In this document: in pieces, positions 54,282-64,000 of the stretch | How the letters are laid out: each line of letters begins with the position of its first letter | How positions within the stretch are numbered: position 1 is the stretch's first letter | NCBI GenBank assembly: GCA_026122225.1 | Contig: JANEZZ010000739.1 | Location: 992,001-1,056,000 of the forward strand | Length of the DNA: 64,000 nucleotides | DNA from: Heloderma charlesbogerti | Taxonomy: Eukaryota; Chordata; Lepidosauria; Squamata; Helodermatidae | Direction: 5' to 3' | Program-made: the position numbers and the translations under genes | The notes under the pieces: generated by a model | Seen by the model: only the letters and a program-made list of their open reading frames with translations | What the model was told of the DNA's origin: nothing | Databases searched by the model: none

Positions 54282-54355
54282 GGAGGAGGAGGAGGAGGAG
54301 GAGGAGGAGAAGAAGAAGAAGAAGAAGAAGAAGAAGACGAAGAAGAAGAAGAAGA
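54250..54355. repeat. (GA)n, (GGA)n and (GAA)n microsatellite beside exon 1
   Basis: Three motifs in succession. The position matches the GA tract of gene 1 at 24445-24510, next to the exon 1 donor. Confidence 0.95.
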
Positions 54356-54368
54356 AATTATGCCCTAC

Positions 54369-55230
54369 ATAGATTCATCATGCAACATCTGTGCTGGCTG
54401 TTGGATGAAAGAAATATCATCATAGAGGAAGACGACCTGCGAAACAATCCCACTGATGACAAGGTCACCTTGCTGGAAAAATTTATGAGGGATACAGATG
54501 TACAAATTCCCTTACCTGGAGTCCGCGGGGGGGGGGGTCTACAGGGCAGGAGGCGATCCATTCCTCCCCCCCAGAATCCTTGCTGGCTGTCTCCACTCTG
54601 AGGTGAGTCCGTGGAGCCGCCGGCTGGCTCCATTCCGCAAGTGATACGGCCGCCATTGCCGTGCCGTATCACTGCTGAGGAGAAACAGGAAGTGATCCGG
54701 ACACAAGTGGCATCCGCTACACTGTTTGCGTTCCTGTTTCTTCTCGCGATAAGCTATGTGTCTGTATTTATGTAGATATTTACGTAGCCTATCGTGTGAA
54801 AAAACAGGGACGCAAATGGCCATTTGCATCCCTGTTTTTTCATGTGATAGGCTATGTAAATATCTACGTAAATACAGACGCGTAATCTATTGAGAGGAAA
54901 AACAGGGACGCAAATGGTGTTGCGGATGCCATTTGCATCTGGATCACTTCCCTAACGGAGCCACCAGGAGGGAGGATTTGGTCTGCGTGGGTCTAGGAGG
55001 TGGAGGTGAGTACATCTGTTCCTCCACGGACTCCAGGGGGGCTGAATTCAATGGAATTCAGCCTCATTTGAGTCCGTGGCAGATTCCGCGGACATCCCTA
55101 ATGTGGGAGAGGATCATCATATGTAGTGCATTTAATAGAACATGTGTTTCAAACAATATGACATAGCAGTAGAAGCAGGAACACCAATATGATCATCCTG
55201 CTGAGAAAACATTTTCTCCAAAATTCAATT
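54369..55230 (-). pseudogene. V2R gene 2 exon 1, split by a MITE
   Basis: The 3' part, 54369-54492, reads QGDLVISGIVSQVVFLYDD and QQPAQMLHDE to a CTAT/GTAGGG donor. The signal-peptide part, about 55101-55230, lies beyond the MITE. The insertion point falls in the codons after the leucine-rich signal. Confidence 0.9.
54493..55100 (-). mobile_element. Palindromic hAT-like MITE, copy 7, inside exon 1
   Basis: 608 bp with duplication atgaggga against atgtggga (7 of 8). The left terminus is tacagatgtac, the right ACATCCCTA. Two AT-type palindromes with an extended core (tatgtagatatttacgtag). Donors: CAG/GTAAGG minus near 54511-54518 and GAG/GTGAGT plus at 55003-55011. Orientation is uncertain because the ends have diverged. 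Confidence 0.88.
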
Positions 55231-55347
55231 CCCATTTTTCACTGACAGCTTTTTATCTGTCTGTATTATTAGTTTTGCTGTGGCCTCCCTTCAATTGTGT
55301 ATGATTTCATTGCTATGCTGCTACTGCTTGGCATGTTGGGTGATCTG
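55231..55347. other. 5' flank of V2R gene 2
   Basis: Continues the homology to 24778 onward, then is interrupted by MITE copy 8. Confidence 0.55.
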
Positions 55348-56173
55348 TAGGGATGTCAGAGAATTCGGCCACGGATCTCAGTGAAACCGAACGCCAGTGC
55401 ATTCGGCATTCGGCATTCGGAATGAAGCCCCCCGCCCAACCACCCTGCGAAAGGCGCGTGAAACAGAGCACTTACCTGGTGCCGTTCGCGCTGCTTTGCG
55501 AATGGCGGCCATATCTGCGGCCGCCATTCGCTTCCCCATTTAGGCTGTGATAGGCTATGTAAATACTTACGTAGCCTATCATGGCTAATGCAGGGACGCC
55601 ATTTGCGTCCCTGCAGAGGCCGTGATAGGCTTTGTAAGTATTTACGTAGCCTATCACGGCAAAAAAAGGGAACGCAAATGGCGGCCACCATAGCTGCCAC
55701 CATTTGCGCCTCTGTTTTTTTGCTGTGATAGGCTACGTAAATATTTACGTAGCCTATCACAGCAAAAAAAGGGAATGCAAATGGCAGCTGCCGTAGCCGC
55801 CACCATTTGCGTTCCTGTTTTTTTTGCCCTGATAGGCTACGTAAATATTTACGTAGCCTATCATGGTAAAAAAACAGGGGTGCAAATGGCGTAGCGGCTG
55901 CCATTTGCACCCCTGTCTTTTGCTGTGATAGGCTACGTAAATATTTACGTAACCTATCATGGCCAAAAACATGAATGCAAATGGCGGCCGCCACGGCCAC
56001 TGCCATTTGCGTCTGCAGGATCCAGACTCCTGCGAATGCACCCGGCTGGCGGCTCCGCGGAGTTGCCGCAGAGCGGAGCCAGCCAGGTTAGGATTTCGGG
56101 GGGAGGTGCGGAGCGCCTCCCCTCCACTGTGAATCACTCCTGCGAAAAGGTAAGTGACCTTCGTACATCCCTA
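55348..56173 (-). mobile_element. Palindromic hAT-like MITE, copy 8 (clearest palindrome chain)
   Basis: 826 bp with perfect duplication gtgatctg (55340-55347; 56174-56181). Five AT-type palindromes are centred at about 55565, 55640, 55743, 55847 and 55942. The third (55722-55763) is a perfect 42-bp palindrome. GC-type palindromes fill the gaps. Perfect outward donors at 55470-55478 (minus, CAG/GTAAGT) and 56157-56165 (plus, AAG/GTAAGT). Confidence 0.96.
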
Positions 56174-57190
56174 GTGATCTGTTTGCCAGAACCATGATCT
56201 TATACTTAATAAATGTCTCAGTGTTCATCAGTGTCCCAGTACAGTATATTTTCTTTATCTCCTAACGTCATGCATTAAGACTGAGTAACGATTATAAGCT
56301 TCTTTTTTTTTTTACCATCATTGTATGTAGCTGTTCAGCTATAGGCAACAAAACTTTGCAGTGGTGTAGAAAGAAAAAAGTGTAATCTTGAGGACACCCT
56401 ATCATATTTTAAATTATGTAACTTGAAACTTCAAATAGCAGTAATGAAGAATGAGGCAAGATGATTGCAAATATGCTACAAAACATTTGCTCAGAGGAAT
56501 GCAAGGTACATTATATTAGGGTAAGGCAATTACTCCATAACTCATTAATAAGGTCCCATTTTTCAGAGTAAGAAAGGGGGAAATGCCAGAATAACTGGGC
56601 AAGCAGAAGGTATGACGAAGAAAGGGACTCACAGTATACTTTTTTTTGGCTTAGAATTCATGTAGAATCAGTTCTTGGAAGCATACATAAAATATAAAAG
56701 GGGATTATTCATACACATGAATGGAAGTCCCCTGGTTATGCCTAAATTGAGAATTGAATAACAGGTGGAGTTCTATAGCTTTTTTGAGATGCTGATTTTT
56801 GACTTTGCCATCAGGCTCTGGAAATCCATTGAATAACAGTATGGAAACCAATAATTTAGATAATGATATGGGAGATGATCACTTCTCCGATGTGTTAGTC
56901 TTTGAAGTTGCATCAGATGTGACCAGGATCCTACACTTACTATTCTCTTCTATAAAGCATTAAAAAAATATGATGTAACTGGCACAGAGACTGGGGTTCC
57001 TCTGCCCTGAGCTAGATTTAAGTGGATGAACTTAACTCACTCTTTGAAGGCTGACGTTAAATGCAGCGTCACATATGGGGAATTTGATACTCAGCTTTAT
57101 CAGATTGATGTACAGCTCTTTTATCAGATCACTTCCAACTACTTTTTGTCCTGTTGATGTTTATTAAGAGTGTTAAGTTGTTTCAAATTT
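56174..57190. other. 5' flank of V2R gene 2, continued
   Basis: Homologous to 24870-25880 of gene 1. No further features. Confidence 0.55.
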
Positions 57191-59243
57191 TGACACTCTG
57201 TGTTTGTGTGTTGCGGGGGGCAGGCGGGTAGGCGGGCAGGGGCCCGTTATTCTGGGATATTCTGGGCCAGGTTCTCATGGCCAATGTAGCTTAGTACTGT
57301 GAAACCTTAGATTTCAAGGCAGAGTCCTTTCCTACCTAGAAATGCCAGAGACCTCAGTGGGCAGGTGAGGGACCAAATAATCCATTGGACCCACAGTGTG
57401 GGCACACACAGAGGCATTCACAGAAGCTTAAAGGCATGTTAACTGAGCGTTTTTAAGGCAGATGGCTTTATGAACCTGTCATAAGTGGTTTGTTCTTTAT
57501 ATATATATAAGAGCAGCATAGATAGCATAAGATAGGCATAGGATGAGATAGCTAAGTGAACCAAACATTAGGAGGCCTGATAAAAGATTGGTTCTGTGGG
57601 CCTAGGCAGGAGTGGATTTTGAGAAGTGCTTGTTTGGGTAATAGTGTCATTTCTACTTTGGAAAAGAGAGAAATTTAAGAATAGCAGGCTGCAGTTGATG
57701 AAACTTTTTTTTTATAAGTTACCGACCCCAGGTTAAAGAGACAGGATGCTTAAGGAAAAATTGGGAACTTTCTCTGGAATTGTCAAAGGCATTAACAATG
57801 ACTTTTGGAGATGTGTGAGACACTTAGATTTAGAGTAAGGGGCTTGGATGGAGCTAGACCACCTTATAATAACCAATAAGCTTAAAACATAACAGAGCCC
57901 ATGTAATATATTAGATATATGGCTGGCATAAGATTAGAGGGTATAGACATTTTACCCTGTGGGTACCCTATGGGTGAGGCCCTGCCTTCAATTTTGAGTC
58001 TAAAGGTGCAATCCTATGGGTCTTTAGATGGGAAAAGCCCTACAACTCCCAGCTTCCCCCAGCAAGCCATGGTACATGCTGGGAGTTGTAGGACTTTTTT
58101 CTGTCTAAACACCCATAAGATCCCACCTATAGGATTTTTTGATTTTTGAAAATGGAACTCCTGATTACTTTTTTAAAAAAAGATTCCTGGGAGAATAAAA
58201 TGAAAATTGCAGGGATAGTTACCTCTTCTGAAGTGATGAATTCTGCCAAATTTCATAATGATAGTAGCAAATTAATTGTGTGAAAGAGCATTGACATTTT
58301 GAGGGGGACGTGCTTATCACCCTATGCTCTTTGTGGACCATTGTTCTGAAAATGATAGATATCCCAGATGTTCCCCTAAGTAAGTAAACAACCTAGTTTC
58401 AAAGGGATAGGTGCAGTGGTTCATGTGGAAGGGGAGCTCTCCAATTTTGGGGTGGGGTGGGTGGGGGAACTGATTCACTTCAACTTCACTCACCCCCCCT
58501 CTGTGTTTTGTGACCTGGGATTAGAAGGTGGACCTGCCCATCATTCAACTGCAATCCCTCCCTCCTTTCCCTCCACCACTTAGAGAAGGGGTGTCAAACC
58601 TCTTTCAGCTCAAGTGCTGAATCCCATTTTGGAGAAGGTCTTGGGGGCTGCATTCCAGTCATGGTGGTGGTGGTGGTGGTGGTGTGTGTGTGTGCGGGCA
58701 CAAAAGTTCCAGCATATTTTAGCATAAAGCTCTTAATTTCAGAAAGGGCTTTAAACCTTTAAACCCCTTTAGAGAGTGGGAGAAATTGCACAAAAGCTGA
58801 AACCACCAATTGATTGCTGGGTCAGAGGAAAGGGGGTGAGGCCAGGGGTAGGGTACCAGGCCATCTGATGAACCCCTGAAGTCCAGATTCTGGACTTATA
58901 CAACCTCATACAGGTTGGCAATACCTTTCTGGCATGTGCCATTAGCCCTGAGGCTTTTGGAATCTGAATTATCCCCCTCCTATCTGTGCATTTCATTGGA
59001 TTTTCCACTCACACCTTTGCTGCCCTCATCTATATACTTCAGCATTCTGCCTGGATGGCTGATGAACTTTCTAGAACATTTGGTCTTTTTCCTCAGTACA
59101 GAAGTGATCAGTACAGATCTTTCCTCAAAATGGCTGCTGCTCTTCCACTACCCATTTCTCTTACCTCTTAAGAGCTGTGCTGTGCTCCATTGATGCACAT
59201 GTATTGACAGAGTCAAGAGAGAACCCAAATTGGCACCTGCATT
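57191..59243. other. Unassigned, one hairpin repeat
   Basis: No gene. A short hairpin repeat at 58004-58136 has arms gccctacaactcccagctt and tgctgggagttgtaggactt. A (GGT)n(GT)n tract lies at 58663-58695. Confidence 0.5.
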
Positions 59244-59981
59244 TAGGGATGTACGAATCACTTACCTGTTCTGGTCAGGGCATCCGCTGGGGGAGGGAGG
59301 TGCTCCCCCCTCCCCCCCGGAATCCTGGCTGGCCGGCTCCACTCCACAGCCAAGCCGCGGAGCCGCCGGCCGGCTCCGGCTGCCTGCAGCCAGACATCCG
59401 GCTGCTGGGCAGCCCTGCAGGGATGCAAATGGCGGGTGTCGTAGCCGTCGTCATTTGCGTCCCTGCAGTGAGCCATGATAGGCTATGTAAATATTTACGT
59501 AGCCTATCACGGCATGGGGAAAACCCCAGCATGCGCAAATGGTGGTAGCTGCTGCCATTTGCGTACGCTGGGTTTTTTTCCCCCTTGCCATGATGGGCTA
59601 CGTAAATATTTACGTAGCCTATCATGGCAGGGGGAAGAAAACCTCAGCGTACGCAAATGGCGGTAGCTGCCGCTATTGCGTATGCTGGGTCCCCCCCCAC
59701 CGTGATAGGCTACATAAATACTTACGTAGCCTATCACGGCCTCCGCAGGGACGCAAATGGTGTCCCTGCGTTAGCCGTGATAGGCTACGTAAGTATTTAC
59801 GTAGCCTATCATGGCTGAAGAAGGAGGAAGCAAATGGCAGCCACAGGACGGCCGCCATTCGCACAGCAGCGTGGACGGGAGCAGGAAGTGCTCCGTTTCA
59901 CGCGCCTTTCGTGGGTTGGGGGGCTGGGGCACTGGCATTCGGCCTCACCGAGATCTGTCGCAGAATTCTCTGACATCCCTA
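59244..59981 (+). mobile_element. Palindromic hAT-like MITE, copy 9
   Basis: 738 bp with duplication cctgcatt against cctgcgtt (7 of 8). Four 42-bp AT-type palindromes at 59472-59513, 59587-59628, 59699-59740 and 59774-59815. A perfect outward donor lies at 59260-59268 (minus, CAG/GTAAGT). The plus-strand donor has decayed to CAG/GAAGTG. Confidence 0.95.
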
Positions 59982-60454
59982 CCTGCGTTGTGTCGGCAAT
60001 AAGTGTATGTGCAAAGTGCACTGGAGAACATGTTCCCAATTAGAGTTATTGTTCAGATAAGGATGACTGAAGAGAGAGAAATGTGTGTGGAGGTTTTATG
60101 TGAACATGTAAAACCTTAATTTTGGAATGACCTGAACTTTGAAAAAAAAGAAAGAAAATCCTTTTAAAATGACCTTGCCGCTCCAGGACATTTTTCTTTC
60201 TTTAAAACAGCATTGCTTTAAACAAATAGTTTATCACTCAGTCACACCTAAGACAGCCTTCTTTTGGAAAGCCCCTAGGAAGAGGAAGTGTTTTGGCTGA
60301 AAGTAAACAGAGATGGAGGATTTCAATTTAAAAAGAACACCCACAAAGGCGGTGAGCACAATTCATTTTTTTTTTAAACTTACATATTTATTATTGGAAT
60401 ATACTACACTGCGTTTTTATTTATGAAAATTTCGTGACTCTTTGCAGATGATGA

Positions 60455-60579
60455 AAAAAAGCCGCATGACTGCTGGCTCTGCAGGACCTCATGGTGCCGT
60501 TCCGCAGAGGATTCCGTGGCACAGACTGAAGGGAATTTGATCCCATTTCAGTCCATGGCAGAATTCTCTGACATCCCTA
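60455..60579 (+). mobile_element. Palindromic hAT-like MITE, 3' fragment
   Basis: The last 125 bp only, ending agaattctctgacatcccta. The preceding 59982-60454 shows nothing recognisable. Confidence 0.75.
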
Positions 60580-62798
60580 TCTAAAGAAGAGTGGGAGACA
60601 TGGCCCATGAGTACAAATTGGAAAGAAAAAGTCAGGGAAGGTATGAATTCCCTTTTAATCAGTCAAAAAAAAAAATGTCTACTATGTCCATTTCAAGAAA
60701 ATCTTTCAGCCCCCAAATCCTGCCAGAGAGATGCAAAAGTGGAACCAGGCCTTCACTTGCACAGCTGCATATGAATGAACATTTAGATGGACATCCACAT
60801 TGCTAGGTCAATTCTCATTCATTGATTCCCACCCCCGATCTGGGTCTAAAGCATAATTTGACAAAGGCCCTTGTCAGGAACCTTAAAGAGTTGCTTGAGA
60901 AAAAACTAGAATGGACAAAAGCTATATGCAATGACAAAAAAATAAAAACAGCATAAAACCTCCTGGTTTCAGGCTATGTCATGTTGGCTGTCTCATAGTT
61001 GGCTGTTTCATAGTTGACTATTTCATCATTGGCTGGAATTAATGGTATCTCATATTGGGTCAATCTCCAAAAAGTCAGGAAACTGGAAGCTAAGGCTGAT
61101 GCTTTAATAGACATGCTCTATGATGTTGTGTAATCTTGCAAATTGTGCTTGCTTACAACTTACGTTCCATGCACCCAGACTTTTCCTTGGTCTTTCAGGC
61201 CTAAATCCAGATGAGGAGGATGGAGTGCCTGAGACCAGCATAAATGCCCCGTGTTATCCTGGTCCTGTGTTGCCTTATGAAGTTTCTGAGCCTTATTGTA
61301 TTACTCGAACAATCATTATATGAGTTGACCCATGCCAGTTTGTTGCTTACATCAGTAGCTGGATGGGTGGGTTAAGCGGTGAGGCTAGATGCCTCATAAG
61401 GCACTACAGGACCAGGAAAACATGGGACATTTTTGTTGACCAAAGATGTAGGTGCACATCAATCAAGGCATCAGACTCAGCTTCCAATTTACTGTAATTG
61501 TTTCATCACTCGATCAGTTATGGATGTACCAATATCCCACTGGTCACACGGAGCAGCAGTTGGATGTTTCAAGTGTTTCATTTCAGTGTGCAAAGGGCCA
61601 AATTTCCTCTAATGCCTGCTGCACTGTCCCCATGCCCAGTGTGAAAAATTCACATCATGGAAGCCAAGGTAGGTATCTGACAGCAGCAATGGCTCCTTTA
61701 AAGATGGTGCATGTCCTGCCTCCACTGGAAGATTCCTTCTTGGAGGAAGAACTGGAGGACCAGGAATCGCCCACCACCATCAATGCACAGGATCTACTAG
61801 TAGAACAGGAGAAATCTGGCCCTTCAGGGCTGACTACATGAGTGTATCACCTGTGGATGACAAGGACCCTGCCTTGGAGATGAAGGCAGGGAACCCCCCA
61901 AGCTCTCAAGAGAGACACTGCCTGAGAAGACCAGAACTCAAGAGTGCAAACTGAGCCAGAGGCCTCCTTGTAAGAAAAAGGTATATTAAAACATCTGAGG
62001 CCTGCTCACAAGGAGCACCCTTTCAGCTGCAGTCACTCACAGCTCACAGCTGAAGCTTAGGTGTGGTACTGTCAGCCTGTGAATAAAAGCAGCAGGGTAA
62101 GGGTGAGAGAGTTTCTGGAGATAATGTTGACCAGACTTTCCTGAATCCATCTTCTCTTGCCTTGACTGCAGACTTCTTCCTGTCATCTGTAGTTCTGGAC
62201 TGAACTCTGACTCTTCTTCTGCCTGCTCCTTGTCTGGTGTATCGCCTTGGGACCTTATTGTCTGTGACCTGGACTGCTGAAATGCTGCTTTTTGCCTGAT
62301 CACCTTGGAACTCTTGAACATGTAATTTCTGGGTTCAGAGTCTGGAAACATGCAGGCCTGCTGGGCCTGCACATCTTTGCTTACAACTGTTTCTAATGTG
62401 AAGAAGAGGCTGCCAGTGTGATGATGCTGGCAGCATCTTTTCCATCAGCAATCTTGGGAGCTGAACTACAAAGCCCACATATAAAATGACACCAGAGCAT
62501 TATGCTGGCAATGTCTTCACTTTACTAATAGCTACAAGGGAAGGAGGACAGGCTCAGTGTGCACCTCCCATTTTCTCAGGCTACAAGTTATGGTCACCCC
62601 CACTGGGGATAGGGAAGCAGGCAGTTTAGGGGCTGGGGAGTGTGTAAACTCACTTAAGATGGGGACCCTTTTGAGGTTGGCTAAGTCACTCAATTCTTCC
62701 TACAAGATGCAAACACCCATTTTCAAACTCTTATGACATCCCTGCCATCAGCATTTTCAGTAAAATACATCTCACTGTTAGGACAGAAACATATTCTT
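60580..62798. repeat. V2R unit 3 flank (no gene)
   Basis: Homologous to 11500-14140 and 26930-29200 (shared tttcaagaaaatct, ggaaccaggc..tcgcacagctg-like, gaagaagaggctgccagtgt). The 129-codon frame at 61452-61841 is in non-coding unit sequence and has no family resemblance. Confidence 0.55.
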
Positions 62799-63700
62799 TC
62801 ATTTTCTCCTTCTTACTAGGTGTGCCCTGTTGTTCAGTTCAGGCCTCAGTACAATAATGTAGCATTTAGGGGAAAAGATGAAACCCAGTAATCCAGCACT
62901 GGAGGACAAGATGGAGAAGATCTCCACAGCCACCATGTATTTTCCTTTGGTGCTCAGGTAGGATGGAACAAAGGATAACCAAACACTGCAAAACACCACC
63001 ATGCTGAAAGTAATAAATTTGGCCTCATTGAAACTGTCAGGTAACTTCCTGGCTAAGAAAGCCACAATGAAACTGACAATTGCAAGACAGCCCAAATAGC
63101 CCAAGACACAGTAAAACATGGACGCAGAGCCCTCATTGCATTCTAGAATGATTTTCCCATCCAATGAGTGTGTGTCCACATCTGGGAATGGAGGAGATGT
63201 ACTTAGCCAAACTGTACAAATGCCTGCTTGAATCAAGGAGCAGGAAAGGGCAATAGAATTGGCCAATCCTTTCCCCACCCTTTTCCTCATCCTGGATCCT
63301 GGTTTAGTAGCCATGAATGCCACAACCACAGTGATAGTCTTTGCCAAGATGCTGGAAAGGGCCACAGAGAAGACAATGCCAAAAACCATTTGTCGGAGAA
63401 GGCAGGCCGCCTTTCCAGGCTCCCCAATGAACAGCAATGTGCAGAGGAAGCAAAGAAAGAGGGAGATGAGGAGGATGTAGGTGAAGCTCTGGTTGTTGGC
63501 TCTGACTATGGGGGTGTTCTTGTGCTTCAGAATGGTTCCCAGCACCAACGTTGTGATCAAAGAGAAAGAAATCACCAAGATGGTTAAGATGATCCCTAAG
63601 GATTCTTCATAAGAGAGGTAGCTTAGAACTTTGGGAATGCATTGAGTTTTGTCCTTGTTGGGGTACTGAACGTCTAGGCATTTGCTGCAGGCATCCATGT
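62799..63700 (-). CDS. V2R gene 3 exon 6 (seven-transmembrane domain), partial gene
   Basis: 902 bp, the same length as gene 1 exon 6, after ttattttag. It is uninterrupted and ends in a stop after LVRRRK. It starts [20 protein letters not shown] and keeps all seven helices and the family blocks [15 protein letters not shown] and [17 protein letters not shown]. Only about 8-10% of residues differ from gene 1 by eye. The other exons should lie beyond 64000 on the same strand. The gene may be functional. Confidence 0.93.
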
Positions 63701-64000
63701 CTAAAATAAAGGAAGAGCGGATTGATTATTCCATGATACTGTGCAACTTCTACGAAGGGGTGTGAAGTCTAACAGTACGAATGCACCTTCCTGCATTCTT
63801 CTGCCTTAAAAAGAGTTTTTCGATTGTTTTGAAATCGTATTATGTAGTGGCTAAGTTAAGTATTTTGGTGAGATAGGAGACCCTGGACTCAGATCTTGCC
63901 AACCTATGAACTCACTAGGTAGCCTTTACGAAAAGTCATTTTTTCTCCACCTTATCCCGCATTTTAAAGATGGAAGTAATAATAATATTAACCTTACAAG
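63701..64000. other. V2R gene 3 intron 5, start
   Basis: Homologous to 15045-15345 of gene 1 (aatgcacctt.ctgcattctt; agtaataataatattaacct). No other feature. Confidence 0.7.

Larger units (their letters stand above)
51547..54368. other. V2R gene 2 intron 1 with a tandem duplication
   Basis: 51750-52250 and 52620-53480 are both homologous to 23440-24120 of gene 1 (shared cataaactcatct, ccccagat.tgtca, gaagactggaagt, cctctcaaatgtgc), so this part of intron 1 was duplicated locally. Repeats inside are listed separately. No gene. Confidence 0.65.
29207..55230 (-). pseudogene. V2R gene 2, decayed and rearranged
   Basis: V2R exon remnants occur in gene order on the minus strand: exon 1 (55230-54369, split), exon 2 (48213-48048, truncated), exon 4 (several pieces between 47.6 and 36.1 kb), exon 5 (34112-33986) and exon 6 (30152-29207). 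No exon 3 is seen. Introns are homologous to those of gene 1, but the locus is about 26 kb against 10.6 kb because of MITEs, a solo LTR, a CR1, SINEs and local duplications. Multiple independent lesions make it non-functional. I treat it as one locus. An alternative is that two neighbouring copies were fused, because several exon 4 copies exist. Confidence 0.85.

Noticed and set aside
55356..56006. 216-codon minus frame with repeated IGYVNIYVAYH blocks
   Set aside because: The repeated peptide is the translation of the AT-type palindromes and appears in both strands of every MITE copy; not a protein repeat family.
55500..56030. CRISPR-like array because of regularly spaced palindromic repeats
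   Set aside because: The genome is eukaryotic, the repeats alternate with other palindromes rather than unique spacers, and the whole lies between transposon ends with an 8-bp duplication.
61452..61841. 129-codon frame as a novel gene
   Set aside because: It lies in unit flank homologous to non-coding sequence in units 1 and 2, where the frame is not conserved.

Overview
The window looks like nuclear DNA of a squamate reptile (lizard or snake). The evidence is a tandem array of vomeronasal type-2 receptor (V2R) genes on the minus strand, a tRNA-derived Sauria-type SINE ending in a Bov-B-like tail, CR1 and L2-type LINEs, 5S-rRNA-derived SINEs with a CR1 tail, and many microsatellites. No bacterial features are present.

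Layout. (1) 1-6192: the 3' part of a gamma-type endogenous retrovirus (gag end, pro, pol, env, 3' LTR), plus strand. (2) 6193-27250: V2R unit 1. Its flank carries L2 and CR1 insertions at 7093-11117, and its gene (gene 1) lies at 24777 down to 14143. I could assemble six exons with consensus splice sites into an uninterrupted 887-codon frame. (3) about 26-57 kb: V2R unit 2, homologous along its length to unit 1 but pseudogenised. Exon 6 is frameshifted, exon 5 survives, exon 4 is multiplied and inverted, exon 3 is missing, exon 2 is truncated, and exon 1 is split by a transposon. (4) about 60.6-64 kb: the downstream part of a third unit, with an intact V2R exon 6 (63700-62799). The rest of that gene lies beyond the window.

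The most striking content is a family of GC-rich, 590-880 bp non-autonomous DNA transposons with terminal TAGGGATGT and 8-bp target duplications, so hAT-like. At least eight near-complete copies lie between 30.2 and 60 kb. Each interior is a chain of alternating long palindromes: an AT-centred one (core TACGTAAATATTTACGTA) and a GC-rich one containing paired GCCGCCATTTG motifs. Both ends carry an outward-facing consensus 5' splice site (CAG or AAG followed by GTAAGT). I infer a mobile, bidirectional, exon-like or promoter-like hairpin element. Nothing in the sequence proves transcription. Related families with other termini are at 21384-21893 and 38632-39636.

The genes do not form a pathway. 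They are duplicated chemosensory receptors in different states of preservation, and the decayed copy has absorbed most of the transposons.
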